In this document: positions 7,934-16,900 of the stretch, in pieces
Numbering within the stretch: position 1 is the first letter of the stretch
Layout: the number at the start of each line of letters is the position of its first letter
Assembly: GCF_000003605.2 (NCBI RefSeq)
Contig: NW_003140812.1
Coordinates: forward strand, 535,018 to 556,306
Direction: 5' to 3'
DNA: 21,289 nucleotides
Origin: Saccoglossus kowalevskii
Taxonomy: Eukaryota > Hemichordata > Enteropneusta > Harrimaniidae
Translations under genes and position numbers: made by a program
Notes under the pieces: model-generated
Seen by the model: only the letters and a program-made list of their open reading frames with translations
Told to the model about the DNA's origin: nothing
The model's database searches: none

Positions 7934-10900
7934 GTAAGGTCTATAAGATTTATCATATATCTTAATTATGATATCTTGTTCATAATGCAAGCTACATCTG
8001 ATTTGAAGCGTTTATTGTAATTTGATGTTAAAATGTCCATTTTAAATAAAATAGATACTAGTAGGCTATAGCCAGGAATTTCAACTGCCAGTCCATGTAT
8101 ATAGGTTTTGGATATATTTGGTAAAATTATCAAAGAAAATATGAAAAAACAGAAACATGGAAAAAAGTTGCCAGTTCAAAATCAACGTTGTCAGTCCTTT
8201 TGGTGGGTGAACTGGCTGTCTAAAACCCTGGGTACAAGTAGATGAGGTGGGGGGAGGGGGGGGGGGGGCTGTGTGAGATTGTTTCATAAAGTGCATTTCC
8301 GCAAAGTCCCCACTAAGTAATATAAATAAACCGTTAGAACATATCACATCATTAGCAACATGCATAAACACAGCAAGAGGTTGAACAGTTTGATTTTGCA
8401 TAAACCCATAATTGACAGTCATTTTGAGCACTCATAACGACTGCTTGAAACATGATTTCTTGTCATTTTTAGGCGGAAATTATGCTGAATTCTTGCCCAA
8501 TTTGTTAACTAACATGACCATTGTATCTCTTATATATTCATGGTTGTGTACGTCAAAAAATACTATATTTATTGTCAAAAAGAGTGTACCAAGCTTAAAG
8601 GGGAAACTTCCAAGCCCAGGGATTGCAGCAAAGAATCATTGGACACTATTGTTAATGTTGTTTACAAAGTTAATCTTTCTTTTGTTATCAATTGTAATTT
8701 TAATCCAGAAAGTAAATTTGTTGTGAAATTAGGCTTAACTGGAAGTGCCCCTTTAAGTGTCATTTGCATACTGAAAATGTTTCATTTTATCACCGTCCCT
8801 CAACGGTATGATTTTATACACCCAGAGCTGCAGCTTAAATAGTTTGATGGTCATTACAACTACAGCAGGATAAGCCCTGTGTACAGTCTGTTCTGTTCTG
8901 CCTGAACAGACATGTACACAGGGCTATATGACTTCTAGTAAACTAAGCATTTATAATAGATTAACTCATTTTTCATATTACTCTTGCTGAAACAAAAGCA
9001 TTTCGTCATCTTTAAAAATACATGTATTTATAAACTTCAATGGCAGTAGAATCAAACCAATCAATGAAAGAGCATAGCATGCAATGACACCATTTGAAAA
9101 CGTTGCAATGTTATTCAATCGACTAATAAAAACCTCTTGTTTCAGTTTGAATTGTGAAATATTTATAAAGATGAAGGAATGCCTTTCTTGCACCAAGAGT
9201 AATTAGGAGATTAACAATGATTTTTGTTTTATGAAAAAACAAGGATTTATAAGATTAGGGTATGCGATGAAGACCATGCGCAAATTGAATAAGTCATGGA
9301 AATTGCGATATGATCAAGACAAACCTACATTTCTCGAAATCCTAATGCAAATTACTTTGTCTGTGAAAGAACTGATTTAATTTTTCCTCTAAGACCGCTC
9401 TTGGTAATTTCTGTGCATATTTACAATGTGTGTTATATGTGCGTTTTGAATGTGGTGATAATCTAGTGATAATCTAATCTTTCCAAGTACCCATTGCGTT
9501 CTGAGACGCTATTGGTTTGAACTATGTTTGATTAACATTCACAGAATGCGACCACTTTCGAACGTTCGTAAATCAAAAGATTTCGTTTTTTGTGAGAATT
9601 TCATTGCATATTGTTGTGTTAGCTATTTATAACTCTGGGCTGCTTTGGGTTATCCCAGTAGTGCTCGGATGTTGGACTTTTATTATGATGTACCTACACA
9701 TATCACTGTATTAAAGCGAGGGAGTCGTCACCTCCGCATGCGTCAGATGGCCATAGCGTGTCATGCGCAGGTGACAACCCTCCCGCTTTAAATCTATCAA
9801 TTATAAAGTGATATGTTATCGACAATGGCTGTTTATCTTTTTATTTCATTTTAGAAAAAGATACAAATTCTGATGTCTTGTGGACATGGTCGTACCCATC
9901 AATATCTGGTGAAAAGAGAGATCTTTTAATGAAGAAGTGTTGTTTAAAACGAGACAGTAATGAAGTTATCCAGCTAGTATTTGGTCAACATGGACGACAG
10001 TGGTATTATATTTATACAACAGAAGTTGAAGACATACCTGTGCTATCTAGGGTAGGACAATATTATTGGCTTTGTCACAAATAAATTGTACCGGTATTAT
10101 ATTATAATATTATATTATATTATAATTAATATTATGTCACTTGCTAGTAAAGCTGGTTGATACAAGTGACGTCATGGGCTAGTATTATCCATTAACCATA
10201 GGCGTGTTGATAATATAGCCTGTGACACCATGAGTATTACACACAAAAACAACAAATCTTAAGATAAATTAGTAAAACTAACTAAAGAACATATATACGG
10301 AAAATGTTTGTCATTTAATTTTTCTCAATTATAATATTTACTAATTAACAATTCCAGAGAGCACCCAACCAATGTTGCCACATGGTAGTCAAGGGTTGTT
10401 TGACAATCTTACTTTTGTAATGGCATGATAATTTAATAGTTTAGCCAAACAAGACTTTATAAAAATTCCCTCAAATTAGCAGCCATTCACTCAAGTTACA
10501 AGTCAAATCTTTGTATGATATAATATCTAGATCTATCAATCCATCTATGAGCTTGAGGTAATAAACCCATATGCTAATACCCCCCCCCCCCCCCGGTAGG
10601 TTTTGATTTCTTTATAATGGACCTCATTTAATGTTTATAATCTACAGTATAATACTGTAAAAAACTTTATTTTCGTTTGGAATTAATTTTTGCTATTTTT
10701 GCTGAAGGAATGATACATTTTTCCTGTATTTTACATTCAACTCGCCAAAACTCAGTGAAAATAAATTTCATACAAAACATCCAAAAAGTCTTTTCAGCAA
10801 AAATTAATTCAAGCTCAAATAAAGTATTTTACAGTATACAGTACTTAAATTTCTGTTTCAGGTAAAATATTTCTCTCTTGTACTGCTTTCAAAAGACTAC

Positions 10901-13900
10901 AACCCTGAAAAATACAAGACTTTGTGCCAAATATTGAGTAAACTATTTTTAGAAACAGGGAATCCTGCTACAATGCTGCAAGGTTATCTATCTGTTCTGA
11001 CCAAAGGTTCCTGCACCTGTGTAGACAATGGCACATTTGCAGTTGAAGACCACGATGCCAGAAAATCATACATTGCTTCATCAATAAAAGGTCTGAAAAC
11101 AAACTTAGTCATATATTTTTCATAATCATAGATTTATTCTTTAAATATAAATGGTATTTTCAACAATAGTTGTGAACATTACGTGTAGCACATGTATGCA
11201 TTTCCCTATACACATAGTCTAATCATGGTTAAGCAGTCCTTGCGATTGCATCAGTACATCATTTATTACGAATGCAAATACTATTGGAGGTTATACCGTA
11301 CTCGACCGCGTTAGCGCCCAGGGGCCTCAACTCAGAAAATCATGATTTTTTAGGGGTGGGTGCTTATCCGAGCACCCCTGTCGAAAAAAATTGCAAATGA
11401 AAATTTTGATTCATCATGTGACAGATTGAGGGGGATAATTACATCTTTGAGGGTAAATCAAATTACATAATTAGTTGCGTTGTCATTGATTTTTACAATG
11501 AAGAAACAGAAATGATAACAAAAAATATGCACATTTTATTACAATATTAATTACGTACCACCAGAATTTACGAAATTAAAAATATTAGAGTCTGTTGGAA
11601 CACAGTCGAAGTCAAAATTCTCATCATTATTTCCACTAACGAATGTATTGGATCGTACACAAACTCTCGATGAAAATCACTTCCCGCCATGATACATTTG
11701 CAGATTTGACCTGCAGCAGCGTCCTTTGACCTAATGGGTCAAGTTTATTATTAACCAATCAGAATGCTGTGTTGTTCCGACGCAATTCTTCGGAAATTCC
11801 CGAAGACTTTCCGGTTACGCAATGCAGAATGAATTATTGATGTCAAAGTACCATCTGTTGGAATTGATTTCAGCGAATAAATGACATGGTTTTTAAAAAA
11901 AAAAAATGGTAACTAGCCATTTTTGAAAGGTAAACTGTATATGGCATGAAATATTTACCGCATTTTACTTGTATTTACAGGTCATTGTTGAAGCGTAGTT
12001 TACACAGAGTCTACGTATTCACAACATATTCACAGCGGTCGATATCCACGCTGTGTCATATAAAAACGATTACCAAGATTCATTACGCAAGACCAAGTTT
12101 TAAATTAGTTGCATTTTGCAGGGGTGGGCGCTTTGTCGAATGTGACCCCGAATATAAAAATTGCGCAAAAGTGGGGGGTGGGCGCTTGCCTGGGCATGGG
12201 CGCTAACCGTAATTCAAACATCTTACTTTCTGCATTGTCTGCTTTGAAAGGACATGTTGTACATATACTAGTATAGCACTTTTGATTAACGAATTGGTTT
12301 GAATAATCTTATGATTGACTGTCATTTTGAAGTCTTGTTTTGCTTGCCCAAATCTTCATTTAAACTAATGTCGAAATTGGATTTGTGGTTGCATACAAGA
12401 GAAAAATTATGTAAAAATTACATAAGGATTGTTGAAAATATTGATTTTGTGAAGCAATCCAAGCAGGTGCTTCAATGTGGAGTGCAAGTTGCATATCATT
12501 TTATATACCCAGAGCTGCAGTTTAAACACAAATTCCAAACAAACTGTTATGCAATATTTTTGAGCATAAAGTATGGAGTACAGACTTAAGTAACATTAGA
12601 TGTGAAATCCGGTGAAAATCAAAAGCTAGAAAATCTACACCACACAAATATGACTTGTAAAAGCTAGATTGCTGACACATTTGTTTTGCATGGCTACATG
12701 GTAATATATTTAGAAATGTATGCATTAAAACATACAGGTTCACTTTCTCACAAATGATTGGACAGATATTATTAGCACATGTATCTCCATTCATTAGTGG
12801 AGAAGTTAAATAGCAATTAAATAACCACTGACTGGAAGAACCCTTGGCTTTGAAGCAAATACTAAGAATTAATAACATGATTTTACTTAACAACTTTGCC
12901 CAACATAGATTTTGGTAGATTTTTGATAAGTTGTTTTGGGAATAGGTTTTACCTATTACTATGAAAAAATTAGTGGCAATATTCATCTACATCATCTTGT
13001 ATATGGAACACATTGTAATGTGGTCAGAAAATACGATTAGGCTGAAATAAAAAACAAAACAAAAAAACTTTTACTGGGACACTTTGAAATTTTCCTTTTG
13101 TACATAATTAAAATATTTTTTATGGTTTTTCTGTACAGATGTAATCAGAGTATTTGGTGTAGAAACTATTTTAATTTACACAGCATTAATATTAAAAAAA
13201 AGGGTTGCAGTGTATCACTCCAAATTAGAAGAATTACTACAGTTCACCAGGTGAATTCACTTTTCAATATATTGTATATACCATCCAAATAATAAACAGG
13301 AAAGAAATGAGAGTTGACTGTATACACATGCAAGAAAATCGTGCCAATGAATCTTGGGTCAGTTGGTCCATGCTTTCAATCTTGTGGTATACTCGCTGTG
13401 CCATGTGATCCATGTGCAGTGTTCACCTGTGTCATGTGACCTATGTGCAATATTCACCTGTTCCATGTGATCTATGTGCAGTGTTTACCTGTGTCATGTG
13501 ATATATGTGCAGTGTTAACCTGTGTCATGTGATTTATGTGCAATACTCATCTGTGTCATATGATCTGTGTAATATTCACCAGTGTTGTGTGATCTATGTG
13601 TATTCACCAATGTCATTTGATCTATGTGCAATATTCACCTGTCATGTGATATATGTACAGTGTTCACCAATGTACTGTGATCTGTGTATTTTTCACCAAT
13701 GTCATGTGATCTATGTGCACTGTTCATCTGTCATGTGATCTGTGTAATATTCACCTATCATAGGATTTATGTGCAGTGTTCTCGTGTGTCATGTGATTTA
13801 TGTGTAATATGACCAGTGTAATGTGATCTATGTGCACTGTTCACCTGTGTCATGGGATCTATGTGCACTGTTCACCTGTCATGTAATATATGTGCACTGT

Positions 13901-16900
13901 TCACCTGTCATGTGATCTATGTGTAATATGACCAGTGTAATGTGATCTATGTGCAGTGTTCACCTGTGTCATGTGATCTATGTGCACTGTTCACCTGTGT
14001 CATGTGATCTATGTGCACTGCTCACCTGTGTCATTTGATCTATGTGCACTGTTCACATAAAATGTAATCTATGTGCACTGTTCACCTAAAATGTATGTTA
14101 TGCAATATTTACCTGTAATGTTATTTATTTGTATCATTCATCTGTCATGTGATCTACATGTATGTGCAATATTCAAGTCATGTGATATATGTACAATATT
14201 CACTTGTCATATGATCTATATGCAATACCCACATGTGCATTATTCACATCATGTAATCCATATTCTATAATCATGTCATAATGTGATCTATGTCGAATAA
14301 TAACCTAATATGTGATTTATGAATAAATAATGAAGCTTAAGTATCATGACATTGATTCAATACAAGTGATTAATGTTTTATTTTGCTATTCTTCTATGCT
14401 GTGATTTGTTCACCTGCCATGTGCTATATTCACCTGCCATGTGCTATATTCACCTGCCATGTGCTATATTCACATGTCATGTGCTATATTCACCTGCCAT
14501 GTGCTATATTCACCTGCCATGTGCTATATTCACCTGCCATGTGCTATATTCACCTGTTATGTGCTATATTCACCTGTCATGAGCTATATTCACCTGTCAT
14601 GAGCTATATTCACCTGTCATGGGGTATATTTACCTGTCATGTGCTATATTCACATGCCATGTGCTATATTCACCTGCCATGTGTTATATTCACCTGCCAT
14701 GTGTTATATTCACACGTCATTTGCTATATTCACCTGTCATATGCTATATTCACCTGTCATGTGCTATATTCACCTGCCGTGTGCTATATTCACCTGTCAT
14801 GTGCTATATTCACCTGTCATGTGCTATATTCACATGTCATTTGCTATATTCACCTGTCATGTGCTATATTCACCTGTCAATATATTATAAAAGCTATCCT
14901 GCTGTGTGAAAATAATGTCTCCTTTTGTTATACCAGAGCACTACCCACATTAGTTTGGCACCGACAAAACTGGAATATTCTTTATCCATATGTGCACCTT
15001 GATGAGGAAGAATTGACTGATGTAAAATCAACAACAAATACATATATCATTGGTAGTTTAGATTCTACACTGGAAACAAGGAATGATTTGTATGATATCT
15101 TCATTAATGTACCACATAATGAAATTATTGTGGCTACACATGTAAAAGGTGAGTGCATGCTCTTTTTCATAAGTTTCTTCAGAAAGTAAGGTCTGTTGTG
15201 TTTGTTTTGAAATTGATCTCTTGGCAGTCTGATGTTGTGGGATATAATGAAAGATACAAAGACAAAATGTTGCTTGGTTGACTACTAGAATGGGAAGTCA
15301 CTTTAGTACGTTAAAAGTAGAGATAACAAACACACAGGAAGTCAAGTACATGAGTGGTACATTTTTAACATTGCATGGGAGCCCCCCCTCCCCCAAATGC
15401 CCTCTACAGTTCAATTTTCTATCCTACAATCCTTTGCAAAATTCAATATGGAGTTAACACATTTCTTCCCTATTTGTGGTATGACATATGATATTCAAGG
15501 CTTTGTGTATATTGACGTTTAGATAAGCAGAGTGCTTAACTACATTACATCACTGGTTCAAAAGGATACTCAACCACTTGACATTGCAGTGCATATGAAG
15601 ACTGATGTTTATATTATTCTAAAACAGAAAAATCAAAAAGTCGTCATTCAGTTTAACATTAACAAAGATTCAGGCCATTCTATTTTTACACGTTTATGTT
15701 GATTTAATATAATAGTGGATTTCAACCGTTGTATGTTGTATGTACATGTAGTCTTATTTCACCTTTCATTTGTTCTGCAATGTAGAATCCTTTAATATGG
15801 GTAAGATTCATAAAGATATAGCACAGCTAATGGTACAGAGTGCCCAGGATGAGGACAAGAGTGATCAGCAAATAATTAAGGTGAGTTTTGTATTTTTGAA
15901 TTCCATGCGTGAATTATAAGCATTGATATTCTCATCATGTTACAATGAAATTTGGTACTGTAAAACCATTTATTTTCACTAACATTTAATTTCACTATTT
16001 TGAAGATTTGAGCATATTCACTGCGTTTCAGTTTCACAAATGATTTTTATTGTTATTTTACATGTTCAATTTACTTATCGCTGAAATTAGTCAAATTAAA
16101 ACCCAGTGAATAATTAAAATCATCCATACAAATACATATATGTAACCAGCTTTTATATTGGACAAAGAGTTGATGTATAACTTCTTACTCACTGAACATT
16201 ATATTACCTTGTTTGTGTCAAAGATCATTAAAATATGACTTATTTCGACCTCAGTCTTTATGTAAGCACATCTGCCTTTAACACAACAAATACAATTTAC
16301 TGTATCTGCATGTAACAGAAACTTACAAAACATAATTTGCATAATAATTAGGAATCCATTAATTTGATTCTAAATTAGACCTCATGAAAAGTTGTTGAAA
16401 GTTTACAGTCTAAATTGTTGGTATTTCCATTTCAAAACCAGTTTGTTTTCCCCAAAATTCCACTCGCAAGCCTAAGGCTTTTTCTGGTATCATAATAACC
16501 TTTTTTACCAACAGGTCCCTCTTTTCATCACAAATTCACAAAATAGTCCTATTTATAGTCTGCACTTTCCTTCAGAAAATTGAAACAAAAAAGCCAATTT
16601 TTTGTGTAAAAACTGAAAATTGATTAAATTTTTGTCTGTTGGCTCCAAGGGTTCATTACCAGAATATAAGAAAAAAGTGAAGACAAATTTGGTCAAGAAA
16701 GCCTAGTTTTGTTTTCAGAAATGACTCCTGCATCTTTGTACACTTTCTTACTGAGGGGTGAAACAAATGGTGTTGCTATAGTGAAGATGTACATGTATGC
16801 ATAGAAACCTCAGGGTCTTGGAACCTGTATTCCCCAAAGAAGGAGTACATGTAGCAATACTTTTTACACTCTTATCTGATGATAGACCAAAAACTGGGGG

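Larger units (their letters stand above)
7934..9854 (+). other. DENND10 intron 1
   Basis: Non-coding. It contains a G-run (8248-8268), a TTAA-flanked element (8599-8752), a strong hairpin (8873-8925) and a TTAA-flanked foldback (9715-9787). Open frames spanning these are chance. Confidence 0.8.
10052..10861 (+). other. DENND10 intron 2
   Basis: Non-coding. It holds an ATT-type microsatellite (about 10094-10135), a second TGACGTCA (10167-10174), a 15-base C run (10580-10594) and MITE copy C. Confidence 0.8.
13251..14936 (+). other. DENND10 intron 4
   Basis: Made mostly of two adjacent minisatellites (about 13398-14310 and 14409-14880). The second ends 56 bp before the exon 5 acceptor. Confidence 0.85.

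Noticed and set aside
8081-8431. 116-codon minus-strand ORF
   Set aside because: It runs through the poly-G tract (poly-Pro) and has no domain; chance frame.
8412-8842. Overlapping plus-strand ORFs of about 100 codons
   Set aside because: They span the TTAA element borders and shift with it; no protein family features.
11946-12206. 86-codon plus-strand ORF
   Set aside because: Runs across the end of the GGGCGC repeat block; a frame of the repeat, not a gene.
12522-12986. 154-codon minus-strand ORF in DENND10 intron 3
   Set aside because: It is the longest intronic frame and slightly longer than chance would predict, but it is Cys/Leu/Ser-rich with no motif, overlaps repeat-like sequence and has no recognisable splice or homology support.
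14409-14880. Regular direct repeats, considered as a CRISPR array
   Set aside because: The units are contiguous with no unique spacers, and the window is eukaryotic; it is a minisatellite.
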